In this document: positions 54,314 to 64,000 of the stretch, piece after piece
Numbering within the stretch: position 1 is the first letter of the stretch
Layout: each line of letters starts with the position of its first letter
Assembly: GCF_018449725.1 (NCBI RefSeq)
Contig: NZ_JAAVVC010000004.1
Span: 124,001-188,000, forward strand
DNA length: 64,000 bases
Source: Pseudomonas sp. dw_612
Lineage (GTDB): Bacteria; Pseudomonadota; Gammaproteobacteria; Pseudomonadales; Pseudomonadaceae
Direction of reading: 5' to 3'
The notes under the pieces: generated by a model
The model's database searches: none
Told to the model about the DNA's origin: nothing
The model's input: only the letters and a program-made list of their open reading frames with translations
Program-made: the position numbers and the translations under genes

Positions 54314-57300
54314 TCAAGTGGCGAGAATGAAATCTGCGGCAGTGACGGTTGTTGCATCGGCCACACCGACCAGGCGGATGGACTCAGGTCCTGCGGAGCT
54401 GATCAGGGTATCCGCACCGATATCGGTGATGATGACGATGCCGGCAAAGGTCGCAGCAGTGACGCCGAACGCGGAAATGTCGAGCCGGTCCTGGCCTCCC
54501 ACCGCGTTGGCATCGAAGCCGATGATCTGATCGGCCCCGAAGCCCGCTGCGAACATGAAGATATCGTTGCCACTGCTGGCAACCATCACGTCGTTGCCGG
54601 CACCGCCAGTGACCGTATTGTTGCCAATACCGCCATCGATAAAGTCATTGCCGATACCACCCAACAATGTGTCGTTTGCGTCACCACCGAGCAGCGTGTC
54701 GTTGCCTGCTCCACCATTCAAGACATCCGCCCCGTCACCGCCATCGAGGCTGTCGTCGCCAGTGCCACCGTTCAGGGTATCCGTGCCAAGGCCACCGAAC
54801 AGTTGGTCGTTACCGGCGTCGCCATTCAGTGTGTCGTTGCCGCTATTGCCGGTGAGGATGTCGTTGCCGTCGCCACCATTGAGGGTGTCATTACCCACCC
54901 CGCCGGTGATGGAGTTGTTCAACCCGTTGCCGATGCCGACGAAGTTGCCGGCTCCGGTGTAGGTCAGATTTTCGACATTAGCGCCCAGCGTGTAGCTGGC
55001 CAGCGAAGTCTGCACGGTGTCCGTACCGCCACCCGCCACCTCGACCACCACGTCTGCGGCTGCATCGACAACGTAGGTATCGTTGCCAGCGCCCCCCACC
55101 ATCCGGTCAGCACCCGCACCGCCATTGAGGAGGTCGTTACCCACCCCGCCGGTGATGGTGTTGGCCAGCGCGTTACCGGTACCGGTGAAGTTAGCGGCGC
55201 CCGTATAGGTCAGGTTCTCGACGTTGGCACCGAGCAGGTAGTTCGTCAGACTGGTTTGCACCAGATCGGTACCACCGCCCAGCACCTCGGTGACAAGGTC
55301 TGCGACGTTGTCGACCACAAACGTATCGTTGCCGGCACCGCCGTTCATGGCATCCGCGCCGAGCCCACCGTTGAGGGTGTCGTTGCCGTCCTCGCCATTG
55401 AGGACGTCGTCGTTGTCTCCGCCGTTGAGGATGTCGTTGCCAGTGCCGCCAAACAACTGGTCGATACCGGCGAGGCCATTCAGCGTATCGTTCCCGCCCA
55501 GGCCAGACAGCACATCGTTACCCGCGGTGCCGGTGAGGGTGTTCGCCAAAGCATTGCCCAGCAGTACCACGCCCTGTATCACAACCGCCGCCGTCGCCGC
55601 AGAGGTCACCGACTCCAGCGCGCCGAAGCCATCGGTGTAGCGCACGATCACTCGCAGTTGCAGATTGACCTGCGCCGCACCAGGGGTGAAGGTCGCAGCC
55701 GTCGCGCCGTTGATGTTAGTGAAGGACGCGCCGGTACCTTGCTGCCACTGGAAGCTGAAGGAGCCTAGCCCATCCCGATCGGCAATCCCACCCGTCAGCG
55801 CGGTCAGCACCTGCCCTTGATCCGGTGTCGTATCGCTGATCAGCAACACACCTGTCGGTGCATCGTTGACGTTGGCCACCGGCCCCAGGATGTTGGATGA
55901 AACGCTTTCGGCCGCACCGAAGTCATCCACGTAACCGACCACCACGCGCACTGCCTGGCCGACCTGAGCCTGGCCAAGCGCGAACGTGCTACCGGTAGCG
56001 CCGGCGATGTTGACGAAGCCAGGCCCGTTGTTCGCCTGCCATTGGTAGGTGAACTGCGGATTGTTGAGGCCATCAATGTCGATGATGCTCGCCGGGTTAG
56101 CAGTCAACACCTGGTTCTGCACTGCAAGTCCGGTTACGGTCGGCCCTGCAGTCGGTGCATCGTTGACGTTGTCCACCGGCCCCACGATGTTGGACGAAAC
56201 GCTTTCGGCCACACCGAAGGCATCCACGTAACCGATCACCACGCGCACTTCCTGGTCGACCTGAGCCTGGCCAAGCGCGAACGTGCCACCGGTAGCGCCG
56301 GCGATGTTGACGAAGCCAAGCCCGTCGTTCGCCTGCCACTGGTAGGTGAACTGCGGATTGCTGCTCAGGCCATCGAGGTCGATGATGCTCGACGGGTCAG
56401 CGGTCAACACCTGGTTCTGTACGGCAAGGCCGGTAATGGTCGGCCCTTCGGTCGGTGTACTGTTCCCGGACGAGTCGACGATCTCCAGCGTGCCCTTGGT
56501 ATCCTGATACACCGCACGGACGCGGATGTTCAGTCCCGCCTCATCGGCTCCCACCCGGAAGGTGGTGCCTGTCGCCCGCGTTGCCTCGCCAGCGGCGAGG
56601 GTGGTGATGTCTTCATAGATGCCCGAGCCGGCAATGTTTTCGACCTGCCAGTAGTAAGCCACCGCGCCGGTCACCGTACCGGTCGGGTTGACCACGCTTT
56701 GGTTGTCCGCGTCGTGTACCGCCGAATCACTGACGCGCAGCAACTGGCCGGCAACAGGCGTATCGTCACGCACACCCGTAGCAGCATCGAGGATTGCCAG
56801 ATGACCCAATGGGTCGTTGTTTTGAGCGGTGCCGACTCCGGACGACAGCGCAACGTCAGCGAACTGCAGACGCTCGATCCCCGTCAGGCGATCGACGCCA
56901 TCACGCCCTGCCACCGAATCGGTCACGATGACCGTGTCGCCATCGATCTCGATGCCGTATTCCCCAAAATTACCGGAGTACAACGCGGTGTCGAAACTGT
57001 TATCGCCGGTCAGAATCTCCCGCACGATGACCAACTGGCCCGGGTTGTAAGTACCGTTCAGCATAAACGGCACCATCGGTTCCATGCTGTCGAACGAGGC
57101 GATTTCCGGGCCAGTGCCATCAGCGTTCGCCCGTACGCTGATGCGTACATTCAGCCACTTGTCACCGTCGATGATGTCGTCACCACCGCGACCTTCGATC
57201 AGGTCGCTGCCGCTACCACCGAGGATGATGTTGCCGCCGTCGAAGAACGTCGCTCCGGCTGGCAGCAGATCCGCCAGGCCGTTGATCAGGTTGATGTTAG

Positions 57301-60300
57301 TCAGCACGCTGCCGGTTGCGCCCGCAGTGGGCAGCGATGTGGCATCTTCGTTATCACCGCGCAGGAAGTCACCGTGAGATGAACCCGACAGACCTTCCAT
57401 GATGTCGAACCGCACCAGCGCCGAAGCACCCGAACCCGGCATCGGCGGAACATCGAAAAAGCGGTCGGTGAAATCAATGGTCACGCCCTGGGCGAGCCCC
57501 TTGAAGGTTGCCCAGTCATAGCCGGAGCCGCCGATATAGCGGTCACCCAGGCCGAGACTGCCGACCATGATGTCGTCGCCGCCTTCGCCGTTGAACTTAT
57601 CGTTCTCGTTACCGCCGATGAACACATCGTGGCCGATCACCGGGTCATTGCCAGCCGGGTCGAAGTTGTCGCCAGGTGCACCGTCCGAAGTGCCCTTCTC
57701 GATCCAGTCGTTGCCTTCGTTACCCATGTCCTGTTCGTTGGCTTTGCTGCCCAGGATGAAGTCATTGCCCTGGCCACCGATGGCCTCGGAAGCGTCCTCA
57801 CCGGTCACGATGAAGTCATTGCCGAACCCGCCAATGATCAGGTTGACGCCGTTGCCACCGTGCAACACGTCGTTGCCGTCGCCGCCCTGAATGTTATCGT
57901 CGCCGCCGAGGTCGGTAATGATGTCGTCACCGGTTCCACCGCGCAGTTGGTCGTTGCCATAACCGCCTTCAATGCGATCGTTGCCGCCGTCACCCCAGAC
58001 CGTGTCATCACCTTCACTCGAAATGAGGATGTCTGCGCCGTTGGTGCCGCCCAGCACGATGTGCTCTCCACCCGAGTACCGGATGTAGTTGGTGTCCGGC
58101 CCCGCGGTCAGCGGGTTGTCGCGGAACACCACCTGCTCGCCGTTCTCGCCAAGCGGATCGGCGTTGCCCAGGCCATCGTTGTACTGCTTGGTCTTGTCCA
58201 CTTCCAGATAGAACCCAGGGTCCGAGAACACCAGGCCCGGCAAGTGCGTGGCCGAAGTGTTGGCCATGATCAGCTTGGCGAACGAGTTGCTTTCCAGTTC
58301 GGCGTTCATCGACAGGCCAGCGGTACGCTCCAGGTAATAGAAGCGGTCACCGTCCTGCAGTTTTTCCAGCTGATTCTCGAACACGAAGTTGAACGTCGAG
58401 CCGAGCATGCCGCCGAACGGCGTTTTCTCTTCGGCCAGGCCGCCGATCCAGAGGTCGATGGCATCGACCCCCGTGACCGTCACTCCCTTCAGATCGTCGG
58501 CAGTCCCCAGCAACCCATCCTTGCCGGCCAGCGTTACATTGGCCCAGGTACCGGTGCCGTTGAGGAAATCCAAGCGGTCAGCCGGCGCATCAGGACCACC
58601 CAATACCAGCGCCAGGGCTGCGGCGCGTTTGCCTTCCAGCGTGGTCGCCGCCGTGATCGTGTCGTGGGTGCCATAGGCCGCGATGAAGTTGATCAACGAC
58701 TCTGGATGTTTAAGGTGCTGCACCAGGTCGACCCAGCTGATGTAAGGCGTGAGTTGGGTATCACCGGTTTGGCTGTAGATCTCGCGGCGGACCGCATTGA
58801 GCGAAGGAATCCCGACGTCGCGGCCACGGGCGATGTTCATCGCCGGCAGGTCGAGCGGCAGGCCGAGCAGGTTGTTGCGCAGCGCCTCGGTGACGAACTC
58901 GTCGATTTCGTTACCGGCTTGCCGAGTCATCCCACGCACGATCGCACTGGTCGCATCCTCGGGCGTTACACCACTGGCGGCGTACGCCAACGGGTTGAGG
59001 AACGCCGCGATCAGGCCGAGTTGCTGATCAGGACCAGCACTGTTCGGATCGCCGACCACGTTGAAATCGACGTCGAAGCGATCGACAGTCTCGGTCAGCA
59101 TCGAGTGGCCAAACCGGTACACGGTGTGGGCGAACTCGGCGACGATCGAGGCATCGAGGTCAACGTCATAGACCTGGGTCGGTGCGAAGAACAGGTCGAC
59201 CCTGGGCTGGATGGTCCGGGCAAACTCCTCGAACACCAGGTGCTGATACTGCATCTCGGTGCCGAACTTGGCAGCCTGGAACAAGCGCTCGCCATTCCAC
59301 AGCAGCGCATCGATCTCAGCCTGGTTGGCTGGCAACCCGCTTACCGGCGTGAGCAACCACTCGTTGAGGAAGGCCACGTCACCCGAATCGAGCACGGTGT
59401 CCTTGGTCTGCGCGACCAGCCGATTGTGCTCGGAGTGGAAGATCGCATGCACCGCGGTCAGGCCGATGTTCTCGTTGACCCGGCCGTCGCCAGCGATGTA
59501 ATGCGCATCCAGGAGTTCGTTGTCGTAGGCCAGGTTGGCCCCGGTCTGCGGATTGAACGGCACTGCGTTGCCAACGTCGGTATCCGCGTCAGGCACGAGC
59601 ACGCCACCGCTGAACACCGGCGCTGCATTGTGGGCAATGTCGACGAGGAACTGGTGACCAGTGCGCACAGCATTGGTCAGGCTAATGGGCGAAAGCGGAT
59701 TGCCTTCGACAAGCACGTCATCAGCCGTGCCACCAAGACCGTCAGCGCCCTTCATCACAACCATCGGGAAGCCGTTCGGCCCCTTGATGAAATTGCCATA
59801 GGCGTCAGTCGCCAACAGTGGGGCGTTTTCGACGTCGGCATCGGTAAGGTGGATACCCAAAATGTCGTTGGCCTGCGCCTTGACCACTTTCCAGGTCGCC
59901 ATACCACCGATTTCGCTGTCGTCCGCGGTACCGTATTTGCCATCCGCCCCCAGGTCACGGTTAGTGATCAGCCTGCCGGTCGCGATGGGGCCGTTGTCGG
60001 TCAACTCATAACCGCGCAGGAACACCTGGTGCGATGGGTGCGAGCTGTAGGTCTGGTTTTGGTCCACGAACGGCGTCGTGGTGTTGGTGTGTTCATGGAT
60101 GTCGTCGGCCGTGCCGAGAACGCCATCCGCCCCTGGCTGGTTGGTCGCGCGGGTCAGCACCATGAAGTTTGCGTGGCCGCCTGGCACATACAGCGGATCA
60201 TCCGGTTGCAGCGGGATGAAGATGGTGCCCGAACCACCTTTGGTCACCAGGTCCAGACCGTGATCGAAGAACTGCCCGAAGAAGGTCATCCAGGCGTTGA

Positions 60301-63300
60301 ACGGCGCGGACAATCCCGCATCCGCCGTGGTGTTCTCGAACAGGTACACATCGTGGTCGTCGTCAGTACCGAACTGACCATCCATGCCGGGGCTGGCGAC
60401 AATCCGTACGCCATCCTTGAGCACGTCGTCGTTATCCACCGTGCCGAAGTTGAGCACACCGTCCGCGCCCACGTCGTAAGCCGTGGCATAAGCTGCCGGG
60501 TTGTTCGACGTCTGGTCGACGATCAGATTACTGATGGTGCGCGGCTGCGAGTCAAACACTGAGCCGCTGGTCTGCTGGTACGACGATCCCGGAGTGGCCG
60601 GCGAGCCGGGGCCAAAGAACCCGGCAGGTGCACCTTCCGCCGGATTGAAGACTGGATCGCTCAAGCGCGGGAAGGTGTTATCCGCGGCACCAAATTCGGT
60701 GTTGTTAATACCGTTGAGGTTCATCAGGTTATTGTTCGAACCATCGACCGCACGCAGGCCCAACGGCGCGCGGATATTCGGGATCAGCGAGAGGATGTCC
60801 TGACCGCCCGCGTCTGCCTCGGCAATCTTGATCTGATCAAGAATGAAGTTGAGGTCGGAGCGGACCATGTGCAGCCCCGCGCCACCCGCGGTGGCATCGA
60901 CTACCGGTGCCTGCGCCGTCGGTACGACCGGCTCGCCAGGAACCACCACGTCAGTCGGCTGTGAGAACACCACTTCAGTCGTGCCATGACCATCCTGGTA
61001 GATCGCCTTGACCCGCAATACCAGCCCGGCAAGATCCGGGGAGACCTTGAACGTGGTGCCGTCGGCACTCTGGAACCCCAGGTCACCCGCAGGCAGGAGG
61101 ATGATGTCTTCGAACACGCCGGTGCCAGGGTCGGCTTCGAATTGCCAATAGTAGGACACCGAGGCGTTGTTGACGAAACCCTGCAGGTTACCCACCGCGA
61201 TGTTGTTGGTATCGCGCACACCGGCCATGCTCACGGTCAGTGTGTCGCCCACCGTTATCTCGCCGCCGTTGCCATCTGCGACGGTCGGCCTGCCCGTCGG
61301 TTGCGCATTAAGCCCCGGCACTAGCACCCGCTGGGTATCGGCGAACTGCAGGCGTTCGATATGCAGCAAGGTATCGGTGCCGTCGCGCCCCACTTCAGTA
61401 TCGGTCACCGTCCAGACATCGTCCGCCACATTGGCGGTGCCGCGTGTGTCCTGCGTCACCACATACTCAGACTGGAGTCCGGAGAAAATGGCGGTGTCAA
61501 AGGCCGACCCGCCCGTCGAGGTGCCGGGCAGGATTTCCCGCACGGCCTTGAGCTGTCCCGGGTTATACGTGCGGTCCAGCATGAACGGAATCATATCGAC
61601 CATGCTGTCGAAGCTGGCGATCTCAGGGCCGGTATGGTTGACGTCGCCGGGAGCATAGACTGCAATTCTGACGTTGATCCATTTGTCGCCATCGATCAGA
61701 TCATCGCCCCCGCGGCCTTCAATCAGGTCACTGCCATTGCCACCGAGGATGATGTTGCCAGTGGCAAAGCCGGTGGTTGGCAAACCGGCATCGGACAGAA
61801 ACTGCTCCAGTCCGCGAATCAACGCCACATTGGTCAGGGCACTGCCCGTGGTACCACCGTGGTTGATGATAGTGTCCGCATCAACATTATCGCCAATGAG
61901 CACATCGGCGAATTTCGAACCGGACAAGCCTTCGACCTCGGCAAAACGGTCGAGAATCGAGGCCGGCGAGGCGCCGACCGGATTGAACACACCGGTGTTC
62001 TGGTTTGGCGCATTGCCGTGTGGCTGCGCCAGCTCGGCCATGCTCAGGTCAACGGTCACGCCGATCTTGTCATTTTTGTAGGTCACCCAGTCGAAACCGG
62101 ACATGCCGTCCATGTTGTCCTGGGCATCGCTGCCGACAAAGATGTCATCGCCACCCTCGCCGATCATTTCGTCGAAGCCACCACCACCAACAAAGATGTC
62201 GTTGCCGATCACATCGTCATTGAGCAACGCCGAAGCGTTATCGCCAGGCGCGCCGTCCTGGGTGCCCTTCTCGATCCAGTCATCACCTTCGTTGCCGGTA
62301 GCTGGCAGGTTGGTCTTGGCGCCGAGGATGAAATCGTCGCCCTGACCGCCAAAGGTGGTGCTGATGTCTTCGGTGGTGATGATGAAGTCCTGGCCATCGC
62401 CCCCCAGGATCAGGTTGCCTGCAACACCCATGCTACCGGCCACGATCACGTCGTTACCGGCATTACCTTCCAGACGGTTGTCGCCGAACGAATCAGTGAT
62501 GATGTCATCGCCCGCGCCGCCCAGTACCGCATCATTGCCGGCGCCCCCTTCAAGGCGGTCGTTGCCGCCGTCGCCGTAAAGGGTGTCATCGCCCTCACCG
62601 GAGACGATGATGTCATCGCCGGCGGTGCCGCCGAGTACGACATGGTCTTCACCGGTGTATTGCAGATAATTACTGTCCGCACCCACGGTGTTGGGGTTGT
62701 CGCGGATCACCAGCGGCACGATTTCCACGCCGTTGATCATGAGGCCGCCCGTTGGATCGGCGCTGCCGTCCGCGCCAAGGTTAGTGAACTGATTGGCCTG
62801 ATTCACTTCGAGGGTGAACGTCGGCGTCAGGAACACGGTGTTCGACAGGTGGGTGACATCGGTGTTGAGCATGATCAACTTGGCAAAGGAGTTGTTCTCC
62901 AACTCGGTGCCGAAGTTCAGGCCCGCGGTACGCGACAGGTAGTAGAAGCGGTCGCCGTTCTGCAACGCCTCCAGCTGGGTTTCAAACACGAAGTTGAACG
63001 TCGAGCCGAGCATGCCGCCGAACGGCATTTTCTGCTCGGCGAGGCCACCGACCCAGAAGTCGATGTCGTCGAGACCCGTGATCGTCACACCCATCACGTC
63101 GTCGGCAGTCCCCGGCAGCCCATCCTTGCCGGCCAGGGTTACGTTGGCATAGGCATTGGTGCTGTTGAGAAAGTCCAGGCGGTCAGCCGGTGAACCGGCA
63201 CCGCCGAATACCAGCGCCAAGGCCGCAGCGCGCTTGTCTGCCAGTGTGGTCGCCGCCGTAATCGTGTCATGCGTGCCATAGGCCGCGATGAAGTTGACCA

Positions 63301-64000
63301 ACGACTCGGGGTGCTTGAGGTGGTCCGCAAAGTCAGCCCAACTGATGTACGGCTTGAGCTGGCTGTCGCCGGTTGATGCGTACATCTCACGGCGCGCTTC
63401 ATTCAACGTGGGGATACCAGTGTCGCGACCACGCGCCAGGTTCAGGGCCGGCAAATCGAGCGGTAGACCGAGCAGATTGTTGCGCAACGCTTGCGTGACG
63501 AACTCGTCGATCTCGTTGCCGAGTTGGCGGGTCACACCGCGAATGATCGCCCCTGCCGCTTCGTCCGCAGTCGCCCCGCTGCCGGCGAACGCCAGCGGGT
63601 TGAGGAAGGCCGCGATCAGCCCCATTTGGGAGTCCGGATTGTTCGGGTCAGTGAGGAGCGGATTGAATTCGGGGTCGAAGCGATCCACGGTCTCGGTCAA
63701 CATCGAGTGACCGAAGCGGTACACCACGTGGGCAAACTCGGCGAGGATGGCCGGGTTGATCGAAGTGTCATACCCGTTGGGGGCAAGGAATTCATCGATC
63801 TGCGGCTGAATGGTCCGCGCGAACTCCTCGAACACCAGGTGCTGGTACTGCATCTCGGTGCCGAACTTGGCGGCCTGGAACAGGCGTTCGCCGTCCCACA
63901 CCAACGCCGCGATCTCGGCGGGTGTAGTCGGTATCGCGGCCACGTCGTCCACCAGCCACTCATTCAGGAAGGCCAGATCGCCGGCGGCAAGGAGGGTGTC
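54314..64000 (-). CDS. mopA: Giant heme peroxidase with RTX repeats, MopA-like (5' end beyond right edge)
   Basis: At least 3228 residues; the frame is open to the right edge. A second complete animal-type heme peroxidase module spans about 58300-60850: distal [10 protein letters not shown] near 60250, EHNRLVAQ near 59410, proximal His in [16 protein letters not shown] near 59110, and [11 protein letters not shown] near 58810. The C-terminal part of an earlier, very similar module lies at 62900-64000. Each module is followed by a GGxGxDxUx calcium-binding block (62440-62640 and 57830-58070). Three beta-sandwich repeats ([11 protein letters not shown]...FTYQWQ) follow at 55600-56460, then a long RTX block at 54550-55550. 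The end is rich in hydrophobic and acidic residues, suiting type I secretion. MopA-type peroxidases oxidise Mn(II). No type I secretion genes are in view. Confidence 0.92.
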   Translation of the reverse strand, partial: DTLLAAGDLAFLNEWLVDDVAAIPTTPAEIAALVWDGERLFQAAKFGTEMQYQHLVFEEFARTIQPQIDEFLAPNGYDTSINPAILAEFAHVVYRFGHSMLTETVDRFDPEFNPLLTDPNNPDSQMGLIAAFLNPLAFAGSGATADEAAGAIIRGVTRQLGNEIDEFVTQALRNNLLGLPLDLPALNLARGRDTGIPTLNEARREMYASTGDSQLKPYISWADFADHLKHPESLVNFIAAYGTHDTITAATTLADKRAAALALVFGGAGSPADRLDFLNSTNAYANVTLAGKDGLPGTADDVMGVTITGLDDIDFWVGGLAEQKMPFGGMLGSTFNFVFETQLEALQNGDRFYYLSRTAGLNFGTELENNSFAKLIMLNTDVTHLSNTVFLTPTFTLEVNQANQFTNLGADGSADPTGGLMINGVEIVPLVIRDNPNTVGADSNYLQYTGEDHVVLGGTAGDDIIVSGEGDDTLYGDGGNDRLEGGAGNDAVLGGAGDDIITDSFGDNRLEGNAGNDVIVAGSMGVAGNLILGGDGQDFIITTEDISTTFGGQGDDFILGAKTNLPATGNEGDDWIEKGTQDGAPGDNASALLNDDVIGNDIFVGGGGFDEMIGEGGDDIFVGSDAQDNMDGMSGFDWVTYKNDKIGVTVDLSMAELAQPHGNAPNQNTGVFNPVGASPASILDRFAEVEGLSGSKFADVLIGDNVDADTIINHGGTTGSALTNVALIRGLEQFLSDAGLPTTGFATGNIILGGNGSDLIEGRGGDDLIDGDKWINVRIAVYAPGDVNHTGPEIASFDSMVDMIPFMLDRTYNPGQLKAVREILPGTSTGGSAFDTAIFSGLQSEYVVTQDTRGTANVADDVWTVTDTEVGRDGTDTLLHIERLQFADTQRVLVPGLNAQPTGRPTVADGNGGEITVGDTLTVSMAGVRDTNNIAVGNLQGFVNNASVSYYWQFEADPGTGVFEDIILLPAGDLGFQSADGTTFKVSPDLAGLVLRVKAIYQDGHGTTEVVFSQPTDVVVPGEPVVPTAQAPVVDATAGGAGLHMVRSDLNFILDQIKIAEADAGGQDILSLIPNIRAPLGLRAVDGSNNNLMNLNGINNTEFGAADNTFPRLSDPVFNPAEGAPAGFFGPGSPATPGSSYQQTSGSVFDSQPRTISNLIVDQTSNNPAAYATAYDVGADGVLNFGTVDNDDVLKDGVRIVASPGMDGQFGTDDDHDVYLFENTTADAGLSAPFNAWMTFFGQFFDHGLDLVTKGGSGTIFIPLQPDDPLYVPGGHANFMVLTRATNQPGADGVLGTADDIHEHTNTTTPFVDQNQTYSSHPSHQVFLRGYELTDNGPIATGRLITNRDLGADGKYGTADDSEIGGMATWKVVKAQANDILGIHLTDADVENAPLLATDAYGNFIKGPNGFPMVVMKGADGLGGTADDVLVEGNPLSPISLTNAVRTGHQFLVDIAHNAAPVFSGGVLVPDADTDVGNAVPFNPQTGANLAYDNELLDAHYIAGDGRVNENIGLTAVHAIFHSEHNRLVAQTKDTVLDSGDVAFLNEWLLTPVSGLPANQAEIDALLWNGERLFQAAKFGTEMQYQHLVFEEFARTIQPRVDLFFAPTQVYDVDLDASIVAEFAHTVYRFGHSMLTETVDRFDVDFNVVGDPNSAGPDQQLGLIAAFLNPLAYAASGVTPEDATSAIVRGMTRQAGNEIDEFVTEALRNNLLGLPLDLPAMNIARGRDVGIPSLNAVRREIYSQTGDTQLTPYISWVDLVQHLKHPESLINFIAAYGTHDTITAATTLEGKRAAALALVLGGPDAPADRLDFLNGTGTWANVTLAGKDGLLGTADDLKGVTVTGVDAIDLWIGGLAEEKTPFGGMLGSTFNFVFENQLEKLQDGDRFYYLERTAGLSMNAELESNSFAKLIMANTSATHLPGLVFSDPGFYLEVDKTKQYNDGLGNADPLGENGEQVVFRDNPLTAGPDTNYIRYSGGEHIVLGGTNGADILISSEGDDTVWGDGGNDRIEGGYGNDQLRGGTGDDIITDLGGDDNIQGGDGNDVLHGGNGVNLIIGGFGNDFIVTGEDASEAIGGQGNDFILGSKANEQDMGNEGNDWIEKGTSDGAPGDNFDPAGNDPVIGHDVFIGGNENDKFNGEGGDDIMVGSLGLGDRYIGGSGYDWATFKGLAQGVTIDFTDRFFDVPPMPGSGASALVRFDIMEGLSGSSHGDFLRGDNEDATSLPTAGATGSVLTNINLINGLADLLPAGATFFDGGNIILGGSGSDLIEGRGGDDIIDGDKWLNVRISVRANADGTGPEIASFDSMEPMVPFMLNGTYNPGQLVIVREILTGDNSFDTALYSGNFGEYGIEIDGDTVIVTDSVAGRDGVDRLTGIERLQFADVALSSGVGTAQNNDPLGHLAILDAATGVRDDTPVAGQLLRVSDSAVHDADNQSVVNPTGTVTGAVAYYWQVENIAGSGIYEDITTLAAGEATRATGTTFRVGADEAGLNIRVRAVYQDTKGTLEIVDSSGNSTPTEGPTITGLAVQNQVLTADPSSIIDLDGLSSNPQFTYQWQANDGLGFVNIAGATGGTFALGQAQVDQEVRVVIGYVDAFGVAESVSSNIVGPVDNVNDAPTAGPTVTGLAVQNQVLTANPASIIDIDGLNNPQFTYQWQANNGPGFVNIAGATGSTFALGQAQVGQAVRVVVGYVDDFGAAESVSSNILGPVANVNDAPTGVLLISDTTPDQGQVLTALTGGIADRDGLGSFSFQWQQGTGASFTNINGATAATFTPGAAQVNLQLRVIVRYTDGFGALESVTSAATAAVVIQGVVLLGNALANTLTGTAGNDVLSGLGGNDTLNGLAGIDQLFGGTGNDILNGGDNDDVLNGEDGNDTLNGGLGADAMNGGAGNDTFVVDNVADLVTEVLGGGTDLVQTSLTNYLLGANVENLTYTGAANFTGTGNALANTITGGVGNDLLNGGAGADRMVGGAGNDTYVVDAAADVVVEVAGGGTDTVQTSLASYTLGANVENLTYTGAGNFVGIGNGLNNSITGGVGNDTLNGGDGNDILTGNSGNDTLNGDAGNDQLFGGLGTDTLNGGTGDDSLDGGDGADVLNGGAGNDTLLGGDANDTLLGGIGNDFIDGGIGNNTVTGGAGNDVMVASSGNDIFMFAAGFGADQIIGFDANAVGGQDRLDISAFGVTAATFAGIVIITDIGADTLISSAGPESIRLVGVADATTVTAADFILAT

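Noticed and set aside
54550..58070. Regularly spaced repeats that could suggest a CRISPR array
   Set aside because: The periodicity is the nine-residue RTX calcium-binding repeat inside an open reading frame, not direct repeats with unique spacers.
57629..60562. Plus-strand open frame of about 977 codons opposite the peroxidase
   Set aside because: Antisense to clear peroxidase and RTX coding; composition reflects repeat DNA and no ribosome site or motif is present.

Overview
The window looks like a chromosomal segment of a Pseudomonas of the fluorescens/putida kind. The evidence is high GC content, an inverted pair of the typical pseudomonad REP element (18313-18406), close resemblance to Pseudomonas AruH, AruI and MexEF-OprN proteins, and a manganese-oxidising peroxidase (MopA-like) gene. 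No rRNA, tRNA, CRISPR array or intact mobile element was seen. Most genes lie on the minus strand and are read right to left.

Layout. (1) 1-13635: two NRPS genes overlapping by ATGA. The upstream one reads [truncated C]-A-T-C-A-T-Cy-A(Cys)-T-Ox. The downstream one reads TubC-type docking domain-C-A-T-TE and runs off the left edge. Together they predict a thiazole-containing peptide of about four residues whose first residue is probably basic. (2) 14221-24711: an arginine-transaminase-type locus. It holds an AstE/aspartoacylase-family hydrolase, a TetR regulator, an EamA exporter, two polar amino-acid ABC permeases, a binding protein, an AruH-like aminotransferase fused to an ABC ATPase, an AruI-like 2-ketoacid decarboxylase, an OmpR-type regulator and a second TetR regulator. 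(3) 24738-29559: a flavodoxin-fold oxidoreductase, an NDP-forming acyl-CoA synthetase, an acyl-CoA dehydrogenase and an enoyl-CoA hydratase. These share promoter architecture with aruI. (4) 29790-33342: a PotF-like binding protein, a LuxR regulator and a class III aminotransferase, tied together by a 26-bp repeat upstream of two of them.

(5) 33538-40740: an apparent operon of amino-acid-type ABC transporter genes, an M20 N-carbamoyl/ureido hydrolase, a DUF1989 protein and an XRE-cupin regulator. It ends in a clear terminator and begins behind paired TTCAAGT palindromes. An amidase lies upstream. (6) 41045-43171: a TonB-dependent receptor. (7) 43190-50248: a mexEF-oprN-like efflux operon with an HTH-only LysR relic, and a TetR gene. 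(8) 50673-64000: a large multicopper oxidase, a previously unlisted 31-residue membrane peptide gene, and a huge MopA-like heme peroxidase/RTX protein running off the right edge. Candidate sigma-54 promoters face both ways between the oxidase and the small gene.

How it fits together. In regions 2 and 3, four sites of the form TRAAC-N4-GTTCA lie upstream of aruI, aruH, the first tetR/hydrolase pair and the enoyl-CoA hydratase. A 17-bp identical element lies about 120 bp upstream of the aruI and hydratase promoters. This suggests one regulon that imports a guanidino or basic amino acid, transaminates and decarboxylates it, and sends the product into a CoA-dependent route. The ABC permeases in this locus lack a separate ATPase gene; the AruH fusion supplies it. 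Functions are inferred from sequence motifs remembered from known families; no database search was possible.
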